Positions 44,081-54,089 are shown, numbered from the stretch's first letter. The stretch: DNA of 64,000 nucleotides from Arcobacter sp. CECT 8986 (GCF_004116725.1 NZ_PDKG01000001.1:434001-498000); one strand, 5' to 3'. Notes: a model not told the origin generated them from the letters alone. Translations and numbers: made by a program.

Positions 44081-44809
44081 CTAAAGTTTATTAATAGTAT
44101 CTTTAACTAGATTAAAAATATGGGTATTTTTAGCAACAATTAAGAATTTATCGTTTTTATACACATTTAAATCATTGCAAAAGTATAATCCAGCAGCAAT
44201 ATCAAACTCTCTAATTTTACCTATAAATAGTACAAAATTATAGTTTCTAGCATCGCATAAACTCAGTGCAATTGCACCTAAACTTCTATATTTGATATCG
44301 TATTTATATAAACTTTCACAAACTTTTGGATTTTTATATGCTCTTTCAATTATTGCAAATTTTGGTTTTTCAATTGAAATAATATTGATTTTTTTGTTAG
44401 TTTTTAAATCAATTTTTGTTAGTTCTTCATCTTTAGTTTTATAAGTTAAAATTCCAGTTGAAAGATTACAAACAACTCCTGCAACAATTTCTCCATTATC
44501 TTCAAGTGCCACAGAAGTTCCATAATATGGCAAATTAGAAGCTAAATTATCACTTCCATCAATGGGGTCAATTATTACTCTTTTGTTTGTATTTGAAAAA
44601 ATATCTCCACTCTCTTCAGAATAAATAGAACCATACTTTTTTAAATACAAAATAAATATCTCTTCAGCCTTAAAATCAATTTTTAGACTTTTATCTCCAC
44701 CAAAACCAATTTTTCCACTAAATTGTAAATCATCATTTGATATATGAGTATTTATATACTCATATATCTCTTGATTTGCTTTTATACAATCATTTATAAA
44801 ATCAGTCAT
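44081..44809 (-). CDS. Inositol monophosphatase family protein
   Basis: 242 residues. Metal-binding motifs YSEESGD (about 78-84), IDPIDGSDN (about 91-99) and the late EFDIAAGLYFC are conserved. Families with this fold include SuhB, CysQ and fructose-1,6-bisphosphatase type enzymes; a CysQ-type role (3'-phosphoadenosine 5'-phosphate) or sugar-phosphate hydrolysis is equally possible. Start overlaps the gltD stop (TAATG), implying coupling to gltBD. Confidence 0.85.
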   Translation of the reverse strand: MTDFINDCIKANQEIYEYINTHISNDDLQFSGKIGFGGDKSLKIDFKAEEIFILYLKKYGSIYSEESGDIFSNTNKRVIIDPIDGSDNLASNLPYYGTSVALEDNGEIVAGVVCNLSTGILTYKTKDEELTKIDLKTNKKINIISIEKPKFAIIERAYKNPKVCESLYKYDIKYRSLGAIALSLCDARNYNFVLFIGKIREFDIAAGLYFCNDLNVYKNDKFLIVAKNTHIFNLVKDTINKL

Positions 44810-46185
44810 TAAGATAGTGCTTTTATTATCTCTTTTGCTGCTTCTCTACCATCTGCTGCGGCAGTTACTGCTAAGTGTGCACCTCTTCTACAATCTCCAC
44901 CTGCATAATATTTATCATTTGAAGTTTTAAAGTTATCATCAATAACTATTCCACCCCATGAGTTTGTATCAATATTCATCTCTTTTAAAAATGCTGGAAC
45001 TTCAGGTGAAAAACCTAATGCCATAATAATTACATCAGCTTCTTCAAAATATTCACTTCCTTCTACTATTTCAACTCTTTGTCTTCCAGATTCATCTGGT
45101 TCACTTAAAGTAGTTTCTTGAAGTTCAATTGCTACTGCTTTTCCATTTTCAACTTTTATAGATTTTGGAGAAACATTGAAAATATATTCAACACCCTCTT
45201 CTTTTGCATTTACAACCTCTTTTTTACTTCCAGGCATATTTGCTTCATCTCTTCTATATAAACATTTAACTGTTTTAGCTTTTTCTCTTACTGATGTTCT
45301 AACACAGTCCATAGCAGTATCTCCACCACCAATTACAACTACATTTTTATCTTTTACATCAATAAAATCTTCAACTTTTTGACCAAAGTTTCTTTTTTGA
45401 ATTCTTTTTAGAAAATCAATTGCTAAGTGTACGTTAGGAGCATCTTCACCAGAAACTCTAGCTTTTCTTCCTAAAGTTGCACCAATTCCTAAAAATACTG
45501 CATCAAACTCTTTTTCTAAATCAGAAATAGATTTATCTTTTCCTATTTCACAATTTACATGAAGTCTCATACCAGCTTCTAATAACCAGTTAATTCTTCT
45601 TTCAACTACTTTTTTGTCAAGTTTAAAACCTGGAATACCATATGTTAAAAGTCCACCAGCTTTATCATCTCTTTCAAACATCTCAACTGCAATACCTTTT
45701 CTTAATAAAAATGTAGCGGCTGAAATTCCAGCAGGTCCAGAACCAATAATTGCAACTTTTTTATTTAAGCTTATTGGAGCAAATTTAGGTTTTAATCCTT
45801 GTTCAAATCCAGTCTCATTAATATGAGTCTCAATTGCACCAATTGATACAGCACCATGTCCTGTATTTAAAGAACAATCTCCCTCACATAATACATCATG
45901 TGGACAGATTTTTCCTAAAATTTCAGGGAATGGAGAAGTTTCATTTGATAAAGCAAATGCTAATTCTAAATTTTTCTCAGCTGTTTGTTTTAACCATGCT
46001 GGAATAAAATTGTGTAATGGACATTTAGAGTGGCAGTATGGATCTCCACACTGCATACATCTATCCGATTGCTCTTTTGCCTTATTTTGTCCAAATACTT
46101 CATAAACTTCATTAAAATCTTTTAATCTTTGTAATACATCTCTTTTATTTGGATTAACTCTTTCAAACTTTGTAAAATTTAACAT
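44809..46185 (-). CDS. gltD: Glutamate synthase small subunit
   Basis: 458 residues. N-terminal Fe-S motif region with CMQCGDPYCHSKCPLHN and CPHDVLCEGDCSLN, FAD site IIGSGPAGISAATFLLRKG, NAD(P)H site VVIGGGDTAMDCVRT, and a C-terminal YYAGGDCRRGAHLAVTAAADGREAA. GltD supplies electrons from NADPH to GltB. The start MLNFTKFERVN at 46185 is preferred because GGAGAT is correctly spaced; an in-frame ATG at 46197 overlaps the gltB end more. Confidence 0.97.
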   Translation of the reverse strand: MLNFTKFERVNPNKRDVLQRLKDFNEVYEVFGQNKAKEQSDRCMQCGDPYCHSKCPLHNFIPAWLKQTAEKNLELAFALSNETSPFPEILGKICPHDVLCEGDCSLNTGHGAVSIGAIETHINETGFEQGLKPKFAPISLNKKVAIIGSGPAGISAATFLLRKGIAVEMFERDDKAGGLLTYGIPGFKLDKKVVERRINWLLEAGMRLHVNCEIGKDKSISDLEKEFDAVFLGIGATLGRKARVSGEDAPNVHLAIDFLKRIQKRNFGQKVEDFIDVKDKNVVVIGGGDTAMDCVRTSVREKAKTVKCLYRRDEANMPGSKKEVVNAKEEGVEYIFNVSPKSIKVENGKAVAIELQETTLSEPDESGRQRVEIVEGSEYFEEADVIIMALGFSPEVPAFLKEMNIDTNSWGGIVIDDNFKTSNDKYYAGGDCRRGAHLAVTAAADGREAAKEIIKALS

Positions 46186-46186
46186 T

Positions 46187-49100
46187 CTAATCTCCATTCT
46201 CAGGGTCTAGAGGTAATACTTTCATATCTTTTGGTTTTACCATCCAGAAATTTCTAATTTCAGCTCTAAAATTATCTAAAATTGACTCAGCTTTTTCACT
46301 TCCTGTTTCATTTAAATAATTAACTAATAATCTTTTTAAATATAATCTTTCTCTTTCAGTATCATCTGTATCTATTCTAACAGCTTCGATTAATTCTTGG
46401 TTCATATTGTCAACAAATGCTTTTTCATCATCATAAATAAATGCTAAACCACCTGTCATACCTGCACCAAAGTTAATTCCTGTATCACCTAAAATAACTA
46501 CAATTCCACCTGTCATATATTCACAAGCATTATCACCTGTTCCTTCTACAACTGCTGTACAACCAGAGTTTCTTACTGCAAATCTTTCACCAGCTGTTGC
46601 TTTAACATATAGTGAACCACCAGTTGCACCATATAAACAAGTATTACCAATACCAGCAAAATCTTTACCTTGGTTGTATGGGTTGATTATGATTTTACCA
46701 CCATTCATTCCCTTACCAACATAGTCATTTGCCACACCTTCTAAGTTAAGAACCATACCTTTACTTAAAAATGCTCCAAAAGATTGACCAGCTACACCTT
46801 TTAAATTAAGAGTAATTGTATCTTCTGGTAAACCTTCATCTCCATAGAATTTAGCAATTTCACCAGAAATAAGCGCACCAAAACTTCTGTTTAAGTTTGA
46901 AATTTCTTCATTTACTTTTACTTTTAAAGATGGTTTTTCAATTGTTCTATATACTTTTTTAAGTATATCTTTTTCAAATTTATTTTTATCAAATGGTTCA
47001 TTTGATTCTTTTTGACAAGTATCAACTCCATCGATTCTTCTTAAAATATTTTGGAAATCGAATTTTTTTGCAAAATCATCATCAATTACTTTTAATAAAT
47101 CACTTCTACCTACAATCTCTTCTACTGTTTTGTATCCAAGTTTTGCAAGTATTTCTCTAACTTCTTCAGCTAAGAAAGTAAAGTAAGAGATTAGTCTTTC
47201 AACTGTACCATTAAATTGCTCTCTTAAATCATCATCTTGAGTTGCAACCCCAACAGAACATTTGTTAGTATGACAAATTCTTAAAATTTTACATCCAAGT
47301 AATGTTAATGCTGCTGTACCAAATGCATAAGACTCTGCACCTAACATTGCAGCTTTTACTACATCAAGTCCAGTTTTTAATCCACCATCAGTTTGAACAT
47401 GAACAGACTCTCTTAAGTGGTTAGCTTTAAGTGCATTATGTGCTTCAGAAAGACCAATTTCCCAAGAGTTACCTGCATGTTTAATTGATGTTAATGGAGC
47501 AGCACCTGTTCCACCATCTCCACCAGAAATAATAATTTTATCTGCATATGCTTTTGCAACACCTGCTGCAATTGTTCCTACACCAATTGAAGAAACAAGT
47601 TTTACAGTGATTTTTGCATCTGGATTAACTTGTTTTAAATCAAAGATTAATTGTGCTAAATCTTCAATTGAGTAAATATCATGGTGTGGTGGAGGTGAAA
47701 TAAGTGTAACACCAGCAACTGTATGTCTTAATGTTGCAATTAATGGAGTTACTTTATGACCTGGTAATTGTCCACCTTCACCTGGTTTTGCACCTTGAGC
47801 AACTTTAATTTGTAACTCTTCTGCACTTCTTAAATACCCAGGAGTTACACCAAATCTACCTGATGCAACTTGTTTAATTTTAGAGTTTTTAAGTGTTCCA
47901 AATCTTGCTTTATCTTCTCCACCCTCACCTGAGTTAGAAGAACCACCAATTGTATTCATTGCCATTGCTAATGCTTCATGAGCTTCTGGTGAAATAGAAC
48001 CACAAGACATAGCAGCAGTTGCAAATCTTTTAAAGATATTCTCTTTTGACTCAACTTCTGAAATATCAATTGATTTTTTATCTGAATTAAACTCAAAGAA
48101 ATCTCTAATAAATTTTTTATCTCTATTTTCAACTAATTTTTTTAATCCATCAAAATCTGAAATCTCTTCTTTTTTAGTTGCGTTTTTATTATGCATTGCT
48201 CTTGTTGTTTGTGGACCATAATCATGATACTCACCACCATCAATATATTTATAAAAACCACCTAAATCTAATGGGAACATATGGTTGTTATCATAAAATG
48301 CATTGTAATGTGATTTTTCAATTCTTTTTTCGATATCTAAATATCCAAGTCCTGCTAATTCACTATGTGCACCTTCAAAACATTCACTAACAATTTTGTC
48401 AGATAAACCAATAACATCAAATAATGCAGAGTTTCTATAACTTGCAACAGTTGAGATACCCATTTTTGACATAATTTTCATTAATCCAGCATTTAATGAT
48501 TTTTGTGTATTTTTAAGAAGTCTTTGCATTTCATATTTTGAAACACCTTTTCTTTCATATAAACCTACAATAGTTCCATACATTAAATAAGGATAAATAG
48601 CTGTAACACCAAAGGCTAAAAGAACAGCTGCCATATGTGGATCATAAGCTTCTCCAGTTACAGAAACAAGACATACACAGTGTCTAATACCCTCTTCTAA
48701 TAAAATATTATTAATATATCCAACTGCCATTGCCATTGGAATTAATTTTTTTGATTTACAAACTTTTCTATCATCTAATATAACAACTGTTACATCTTCA
48801 TTTTTTACAGAATCAACAACACTTTTTGCTAGTTGTTTTAAACTACCTTCTAAATCTGTATCAAATGTAGTATAAAAAGTTTTATTTTTATAATATGAAT
48901 CATATCTTGGAGATTTACTATTTCCAAAAGATACTAACACATCATATTTTTCTTTCATTAAAATAGGACTTGCTACTTTTAATCTTTTAGAGTAATTCTC
49001 TTTTTCATCAAGAATATTTTGTAATCTACCAAAACCTGTCTCTAAAGACATTACAACTTTTTCTCTATATGGATCAATTGGTGGGTTTGTAACTTGTGCA

Positions 49101-50623
49101 AACTTTTGTCTAAAGAAATCAGTAAAATTTCTATTTACTTTTGAAAATGCAGCTAATGGTGTATCATCTCCCATAGAACCAACTGGTTCTTTACCATCTT
49201 TTGCCATTGGATCAATTACTTGATCTATTGCTTCATAAGTAATATTGAAATATTTTTGTTTATTTTCTAACTCATCTATTTTATAATCATCTAATTCTAA
49301 GAAAGACTCTTCAATATACTCTTGAAGATATTTCATTTCATTATTTAACCATTTTGAATAGTTTTGAGAAGATTTTAAATAATCATTAATATCATCTTCT
49401 TTTAGAATTTTTCCATATTTTAAATCAAGACCAATCATTTGACCAGATTGTAATCTTCCTCTTTCTAAAATATTTTCTTCATCAATAGGAAGTGTTCCAT
49501 ACTCAGATGTAATATAGATATTTTTATCTTTTGTAATAATATATTTAGATGGTCTTAATCCATTTCTATCAATTAAACATCCAATATGTCTACCATCAGT
49601 TAATGAAACGGCAGCTGGTCCATCCCATGCTTCCATACTTGCAGCTGTATATTCATAAAATGCTCTTAAATCTGAATCCATATGAGGAGCATTTTGCCAA
49701 GGTGCAGGAATTAAACTTCTTGCAGCTTTAAAGAAATCAATACCATTTACTAACATGAATTCAAACATATTGTCTAAAGATGCTGAATCCGAACTCCCTT
49801 GTTGTAAAATTGGTAAAATTCTTTTTAACTCATCATCTGTAAATATTTCAGATTCAATTTTTTCTGATTTAACTTCTACACCAAATCTATTTGCTTCAAC
49901 AGAGTTAATCTCACCATTGTGAGCAATTGCTCTAAATGGTTGAGCTAATTTCCATTTTGGAAGTGTATTCGTTGAAAATCTTTGGTGAAATAAAGCAAAT
50001 GAGATTTGAAAATCTTCATCCCTTAAATCTAAATAGAAATGCTTAATATGCGTAGGCATAATAAGCCCTTTATATGCAATTACTTTTGATGAAAACGTAG
50101 GAATATAAAAATCTTGTTTATCTTCTAAGTGATGTTCACACTCTTTTCTTGTTAGATAAAGCATAGCATCAAATCTTTTTGATGACATTAAGCTACTAGG
50201 CGTTACAAAAACTTGTATTATATTTGGTAATGTATCTAGTGCTTGTTGACCTAATGCGTCAGTGTCAACAGGAACATCTCTTGTCATTAATACTTTTAAA
50301 TCATTCTTTTCACAATATTCTTTAAATACATCAATATCTTTTATATCCCTTGTGAAAATCATTGCTACTGCGTAAGTTTCTGGTAAGTCAATACCATTTT
50401 CGCTAGTAACTTTTCTCATAAAATAATCTGGCATTGATAATAATAAACCAGATCCATCCCCCGTTTTTCCATCCGCTGCAACTGCCCCTCTGTGCATCAT
50501 TCTTTCCAGCGAAGTAATAGCATCTTCTAAATTTTTATGACTTGGTTTATTTTTTAAATTTGCTAATAAACCAAAACCACAGTTATCTTTAAAAGATGTT
50601 AATAAGTCTAAGTTAGAACCCAT
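46187..50623 (-). CDS. gltB: Glutamate synthase large subunit
   Basis: 1478 residues. The N-terminal Ntn amidotransferase domain starts at C15 (DNCGFGLLAN) after a short propeptide to be removed. The central FMN-binding domain has GSISPEAHEALAMAMNTIGGSSNSGEGGE, with a 3Fe-4S loop near CHTNKCSVGVATQ, and the C-terminal GXGXG beta-helix domain is intact. GltBD makes glutamate from glutamine and 2-oxoglutarate (ammonia assimilation). The ATG at 50623 is chosen over an in-frame upstream start at 50722 since AAGGAAAAT lies just before it and the family begins there. Confidence 0.97.
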   Translation of the reverse strand: MGSNLDLLTSFKDNCGFGLLANLKNKPSHKNLEDAITSLERMMHRGAVAADGKTGDGSGLLLSMPDYFMRKVTSENGIDLPETYAVAMIFTRDIKDIDVFKEYCEKNDLKVLMTRDVPVDTDALGQQALDTLPNIIQVFVTPSSLMSSKRFDAMLYLTRKECEHHLEDKQDFYIPTFSSKVIAYKGLIMPTHIKHFYLDLRDEDFQISFALFHQRFSTNTLPKWKLAQPFRAIAHNGEINSVEANRFGVEVKSEKIESEIFTDDELKRILPILQQGSSDSASLDNMFEFMLVNGIDFFKAARSLIPAPWQNAPHMDSDLRAFYEYTAASMEAWDGPAAVSLTDGRHIGCLIDRNGLRPSKYIITKDKNIYITSEYGTLPIDEENILERGRLQSGQMIGLDLKYGKILKEDDINDYLKSSQNYSKWLNNEMKYLQEYIEESFLELDDYKIDELENKQKYFNITYEAIDQVIDPMAKDGKEPVGSMGDDTPLAAFSKVNRNFTDFFRQKFAQVTNPPIDPYREKVVMSLETGFGRLQNILDEKENYSKRLKVASPILMKEKYDVLVSFGNSKSPRYDSYYKNKTFYTTFDTDLEGSLKQLAKSVVDSVKNEDVTVVILDDRKVCKSKKLIPMAMAVGYINNILLEEGIRHCVCLVSVTGEAYDPHMAAVLLAFGVTAIYPYLMYGTIVGLYERKGVSKYEMQRLLKNTQKSLNAGLMKIMSKMGISTVASYRNSALFDVIGLSDKIVSECFEGAHSELAGLGYLDIEKRIEKSHYNAFYDNNHMFPLDLGGFYKYIDGGEYHDYGPQTTRAMHNKNATKKEEISDFDGLKKLVENRDKKFIRDFFEFNSDKKSIDISEVESKENIFKRFATAAMSCGSISPEAHEALAMAMNTIGGSSNSGEGGEDKARFGTLKNSKIKQVASGRFGVTPGYLRSAEELQIKVAQGAKPGEGGQLPGHKVTPLIATLRHTVAGVTLISPPPHHDIYSIEDLAQLIFDLKQVNPDAKITVKLVSSIGVGTIAAGVAKAYADKIIISGGDGGTGAAPLTSIKHAGNSWEIGLSEAHNALKANHLRESVHVQTDGGLKTGLDVVKAAMLGAESYAFGTAALTLLGCKILRICHTNKCSVGVATQDDDLREQFNGTVERLISYFTFLAEEVREILAKLGYKTVEEIVGRSDLLKVIDDDFAKKFDFQNILRRIDGVDTCQKESNEPFDKNKFEKDILKKVYRTIEKPSLKVKVNEEISNLNRSFGALISGEIAKFYGDEGLPEDTITLNLKGVAGQSFGAFLSKGMVLNLEGVANDYVGKGMNGGKIIINPYNQGKDFAGIGNTCLYGATGGSLYVKATAGERFAVRNSGCTAVVEGTGDNACEYMTGGIVVILGDTGINFGAGMTGGLAFIYDDEKAFVDNMNQELIEAVRIDTDDTERERLYLKRLLVNYLNETGSEKAESILDNFRAEIRNFWMVKPKDMKVLPLDPENGD

Positions 50624-50653
50624 TATTTTCCTTTTTGTTAATATAGTATAATT

Positions 50654-50681
50654 ATTATATCCCTTAATAAAAGTATTACAA
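50654..50681 (-). promoter_or_regulatory. Promoter of gltBD
   Basis: On the minus strand TTGTAA (50681-50676) and TATAAT (50659-50654) are separated by 16 bases, giving a start near 50647, about 24 bases before the gltB ATG. Confidence 0.6.
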
Positions 50682-50762
50682 TTTACCAAATTTTTAATTA
50701 AAAAATGTTTAATTTTAATCATATAAGCTACTACTAAGGTAAAATTTGTTTGAGAACATTGT

Positions 50763-50780
50763 GGTTACAAAGCGGTAACC
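50763..50780. promoter_or_regulatory. Inverted repeat GGTTAC-N6-GTAACC, candidate operator
   Basis: GGTTAC (50763-50768) and GTAACC (50775-50780) form a perfect dyad with 6-bp spacing, well above the local AT background. It lies about 115 bp upstream of the gltB transcription start. The bound regulator is unknown. Confidence 0.4.
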
Positions 50781-50932
50781 TCATATTTTTTGGTATAAAT
50801 TTGACACAAAAAAAACTTTTATTAAAAAATTTTTTTATCCATATTTTATTATTAAATTACGCAAATAGTACTATTTTTACCTAAAACTTAATTTGAAAAT
50901 TTAAGCACTATTTTATATATGTTACACATTTC

Positions 50933-50960
50933 GCTATTTTTGCTATTTTAATGCTATTTT
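50933..50960 (+). repeat. Three GCTATTTT direct repeats upstream of dctP
   Basis: GCTATTTT occurs at 50933-50940, 50942-50949 and 50953-50960, offsets of 9 and 11 bases, about 130 bases ahead of the dctP promoter. Spacing close to one helical turn suits a tandemly bound response regulator, possibly DctR-like. Confidence 0.4.
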
Positions 50961-51080
50961 TAGCAAAAAAAAAGATACTTATCATATGTTCAAATATTGA
51001 TTTTATGGTACTTTTGAAACATTTTGTTAACAAATTTTTAAATTTATCTTTTTTTACATAATATTTACATAACTTTAGAT

Positions 51081-51086
51081 TATAAT
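51081..51086 (+). promoter_or_regulatory. -10 box of the dctPQM operon
   Basis: TATAAT at 51081-51086, 30 bases before the dctP ATG; no -35 box at standard spacing. Confidence 0.5.
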
Positions 51087-51116
51087 TTTCACAGTATCAA
51101 AAAACAAGGAGTGAAA

Positions 51117-52175
51117 ATGACAAAAATCATGAAAGGTATAGTATCTAGTGCTGTAGTTGCTTCAGCATTATTTTTTACTGGATGTGGTGACAATAAAGGT
51201 GACTCACAAGAAGCAAAAGCTTCAGCTGACAATGGAAAAAAAACTTATGTACTTAAGTTTTCTCATGTTGTAAGTGCAAACACACCTAAAGGGAAAGCGG
51301 CAGATTATTTTGAGAAAAGACTTGAAGAACTTTCAAATGGGCAAATTGATGTTCAAGTTTATCCTTCATCTCAATTATATAAAGATAACGCAGTATTAAA
51401 AGCTTTAAAATTAGACTCAGTTCAAATGGCAGCACCAAGTTTTTCTAAATTTGGTAAAATTGTTCCTCAATTAGCTCTATTTGATTTACCATTCTTATTT
51501 AAAGATATAGATCATTTACATAGAGTTCAAGATGGAGAAGTTGGTAAAGAACTTAAAGATATGGTAACAGCTAAAGGTTATAAAGCATTATCATTCTGGG
51601 ATAACAACTTTAAACAATTCTCATCTTCTAAACAACCAATTTTAACACCTGAAGATGCTGCTGGTCAAAAATTTAGAATTATGTCTTCTAAAGTACTTGA
51701 AGAGCAATTCAAAGCAGTTGGAGCAAATCCACAAATGATGCCTTTCTCTGAAGTTTATTCAGCATTACAACAAGGTGTAATCGATGCAGCAGAGAACCCA
51801 ATTTCAAATATTTATACTAAAAAATTCCATGAAGTTCAAAAATATTTAACTATTTCTAACCATGGTTATTTAGGTTATTTAGTAGTTATGAGTGAAAAAT
51901 TCTGGAATTCTTTAACTCCTGAATTACAAAAAGATGTAGAGCAAGCAATGAATGAAGCTACTCAAAAAGAAAGAGAATATGCAGATCAATTAAATAAAGA
52001 ACAATTCGACTTAATCAAACAATATGCAAAAGAGACTGGAAAATTAGAAATCTTTACTCTTAACGATGAGCAAAGAAAAGCTTGGAAAGAAGCTACAAGT
52101 AAAATTTACCCAGACTTTTATGATAAAGACGTAATTGGTAAAGATTTAATTGAGAAAACTTTAGCAACGGAATAA
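51117..52175 (+). CDS. dctP: TRAP transporter substrate-binding protein DctP (lipoprotein-like)
   Basis: 352 residues. DctP fold: KTYVLKFSHVVSANTPKGKAADYFEKRLEELS, the DLPFLFKDIDH stretch, GQKFRIMSSKVLEEQFKAVGANPQMMPFSEVYSALQQGVIDAAENPISNIY. It captures C4-dicarboxylates or related acids in the periplasm. The N-terminus ends in FFTGCG with C23 in a lipobox-like context, so it may be lipid-anchored rather than free. The ATG at 51117 lies 5 bases after AAGGAG; an in-frame GTG at 51111 overlaps that site and is rejected. Confidence 0.94.
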   Translation: MTKIMKGIVSSAVVASALFFTGCGDNKGDSQEAKASADNGKKTYVLKFSHVVSANTPKGKAADYFEKRLEELSNGQIDVQVYPSSQLYKDNAVLKALKLDSVQMAAPSFSKFGKIVPQLALFDLPFLFKDIDHLHRVQDGEVGKELKDMVTAKGYKALSFWDNNFKQFSSSKQPILTPEDAAGQKFRIMSSKVLEEQFKAVGANPQMMPFSEVYSALQQGVIDAAENPISNIYTKKFHEVQKYLTISNHGYLGYLVVMSEKFWNSLTPELQKDVEQAMNEATQKEREYADQLNKEQFDLIKQYAKETGKLEIFTLNDEQRKAWKEATSKIYPDFYDKDVIGKDLIEKTLATE

Positions 52176-52180
52176 TTAAA

Positions 52181-52807
52181 ATGTCAATTTTCAGAATTAT
52201 AAGTAAAATAATTGGTCATATTAATCAAAAAATCGCAGTAGTGGGTATCACTGCTGGGGTTTTTGTTGCTTTTGTAAATGTTGTTGCAAGATATCTTTTT
52301 GATGCATCATTTACATGGGCAAGTGAATTATCTATTTCACTATTTTTATGGAGTGTTTTCTTTGCAGCTGCTTATTGCTTCAAAAAAGATGCACATATTG
52401 CAGTTACAATCGTACTTGATGCGATGCCATCAAGAGTGGCAAAAGTAATGTTGGTTATATCTCATCTTATAACTTTCACATTTTTATGTGCAGTTGCATA
52501 TTTTGGATATAAATATTTACAGTTAGTAATTGATTTAGATGAAAGATCTATTGATCTTTGGAATATGCCAATGTGGATTATTTACTTAGTTGTACCTGTT
52601 TCTTTTGCTTTTGGAGCATACAGAGTTGCAGAGAGAATTCATGGTATTTTAAGTACAAACCATGACAAAATTGTAAAAGAGTCTGAAGCAGAGCATGTTT
52701 TAGCAGAAATGGGAATGAATTCAAGAGAGTATAAGGATAATGAGAATTTGCAAAATTTAAGTAAAATGGTTAAAGAAGTAGAGAAGAAAACAGGAGGAAT
52801 GCTATGA
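52181..52807 (+). CDS. dctQ: TRAP transporter small membrane subunit DctQ
   Basis: 208 residues with four membrane segments: VGITAGVFVAFVNVVARYLF, LSISLFLWSVFFAAAYCFKKDAHIAV, VAKVMLVISHLITFTFLCAVAYFG and PMWIIYLVVPVSFAFGAYRV; the family motif near FTWASELS is present. It forms the transporter with DctM. The C-terminal about 55 residues are a charged cytoplasmic tail, longer than usual. Its stop overlaps the dctM start. Confidence 0.94.
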   Translation: MSIFRIISKIIGHINQKIAVVGITAGVFVAFVNVVARYLFDASFTWASELSISLFLWSVFFAAAYCFKKDAHIAVTIVLDAMPSRVAKVMLVISHLITFTFLCAVAYFGYKYLQLVIDLDERSIDLWNMPMWIIYLVVPVSFAFGAYRVAERIHGILSTNHDKIVKESEAEHVLAEMGMNSREYKDNENLQNLSKMVKEVEKKTGGML

Positions 52808-54084
52808 GTATAGCTGTATTATTTGGTATATTTTTCTTCCTAGTTATTCTTGGAACACCTATTGCTATTTGTTTAGGTGGAGCAACATTTGTTACATTAT
52901 TGTTATTTACACCAATTTCACCAATTGAAATATCTGCAATGATGTTTGAAAAAGTTGAACACTATTCACTTATGGCTATTCCAATGTTTATTTTTGCTGG
53001 TAACTTACTTAGTAAAGGTAGTGCAGCACAAAGAATTATTGAATTTGCAAAATCTATAGTTGGACATTTACCAGGTGGTTTACCAATTTCAGCTATTTTT
53101 GCATCTATTATTTTCGCAGCAGTTTCAGGTAGTTCTCCAGCAACAGTTGTTGCTATTGGTTCTATTATGTTTGGTGCAATTATGCAAGCTGGTTATCCTA
53201 AAAAATATGCAGTTGGTACTATTGCAACAGCAGGTTCTTTAGGTATTTTAATTCCGCCATCAATTGTTTTAATTGTATATGGTGTAACAGCAGAAGTTTC
53301 TATTGGTAAACTATTTATGGCAGGTGTAATTCCAGGTATTATGCTTGGTATTATGCTAATTGTTGTAACTTATATTGGTGCAAAAAGATTAGGTTTTGAA
53401 AGAACAGAGCCACAACCATTTAAAGTAAGACTTAAGAAGATGAAAGATGCTGCTTGGGGTCTTATGACAATTGTTATTGTAATTGGTGGTATTTATGGTG
53501 GTATCTTTACACCAACTGAAGCTGCAGCAGTTGCTTGTATGTGGGCATTTTTTGTATCTGTATTTATTTATAGAGATATCAAATTCAATGAACTATATGC
53601 AACAGCTTTAGAATCAGCAAAAACAACTGCAATGATTATGTTTATTATTGCAAATGCAATGATTTTTGCACACTTTTTAACAATTGAGAATATTCCTCAA
53701 ATGATTACAAATGCTCTAGTTGAAGCAAATGTAAATAAATATATGTTCTTATTAATGGTTAACTTACTATTAATATTAGCAGGTTCATTTATGGAACCAA
53801 GTGCAATTATTATGATTTTAGTACCATTGTTACTTCCTGTTGCAACTGCATTAGGAATTGATCCAATTCACTTTGGTATTATAATTACTGTAAATATGGA
53901 GTTAGGAATGGTTTCCCCACCTGTTGGACTTAACCTTTTCGTAACATCTGGACTTACAGGTATGAGTATAAAAGATGTTATTGTTGCCACATTCCCGTGG
54001 ACAATGACAATTTTAGCTGGATTAATAGCTATTACTTATATTCCAGAAATTACTCTATTCTTACCAAACTTAATGTTTGGATAA
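52804..54084 (+). CDS. dctM: TRAP transporter large membrane subunit DctM
   Basis: 426 residues and about twelve membrane segments: LFGIFFFLVILGTPIAICLGGATFV, SLMAIPMFIFAGNLLSKG, and the GILIPPSIVLIVYGVTAEVSIGKLFMAGVIPG motif, with MEPSAIIMILVPLLLPVATALGIDPIHFGIIITVNMELGMVSPPVGLNLFV late in the protein. Sodium-driven import of a periplasmic acid delivered by DctP. Starts with a GGAGG ribosome site inside dctQ, and ends 5 bases before the first copy of a duplicated terminator hairpin. Confidence 0.95.
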   Translation: MSIAVLFGIFFFLVILGTPIAICLGGATFVTLLLFTPISPIEISAMMFEKVEHYSLMAIPMFIFAGNLLSKGSAAQRIIEFAKSIVGHLPGGLPISAIFASIIFAAVSGSSPATVVAIGSIMFGAIMQAGYPKKYAVGTIATAGSLGILIPPSIVLIVYGVTAEVSIGKLFMAGVIPGIMLGIMLIVVTYIGAKRLGFERTEPQPFKVRLKKMKDAAWGLMTIVIVIGGIYGGIFTPTEAAAVACMWAFFVSVFIYRDIKFNELYATALESAKTTAMIMFIIANAMIFAHFLTIENIPQMITNALVEANVNKYMFLLMVNLLLILAGSFMEPSAIIMILVPLLLPVATALGIDPIHFGIIITVNMELGMVSPPVGLNLFVTSGLTGMSIKDVIVATFPWTMTILAGLIAITYIPEITLFLPNLMFG

Positions 54085-54089
54085 AAGTA

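Larger units (their letters stand above)
50624..51116. other. Regulatory interval between gltB and dctP, no gene seen
   Basis: A stretch of about 490 bases separates the divergent gltB and dctP operons. It is extremely AT-rich and I see no credible protein or tRNA gene. It holds the gltB promoter, the dctP -10 box, a GC-richer inverted repeat at 50763-50780 and three direct repeats of GCTATTTT at 50933-50960. The size is unusual against an otherwise tightly packed chromosome. Confidence 0.7.

Noticed and set aside
50624-50722. Longer gltB start at 50722
   Set aside because: It would add 33 residues before the propeptide and run through the promoter; the ATG at 50623 has the ribosome site and correct distance to C15.
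50990-51080. Sigma-54 promoter for dctPQM
   Set aside because: A TGGTAC element at about 51005 was checked, but no GC-type -12 element stands at the needed spacing; the TATAAT box near the gene is better.
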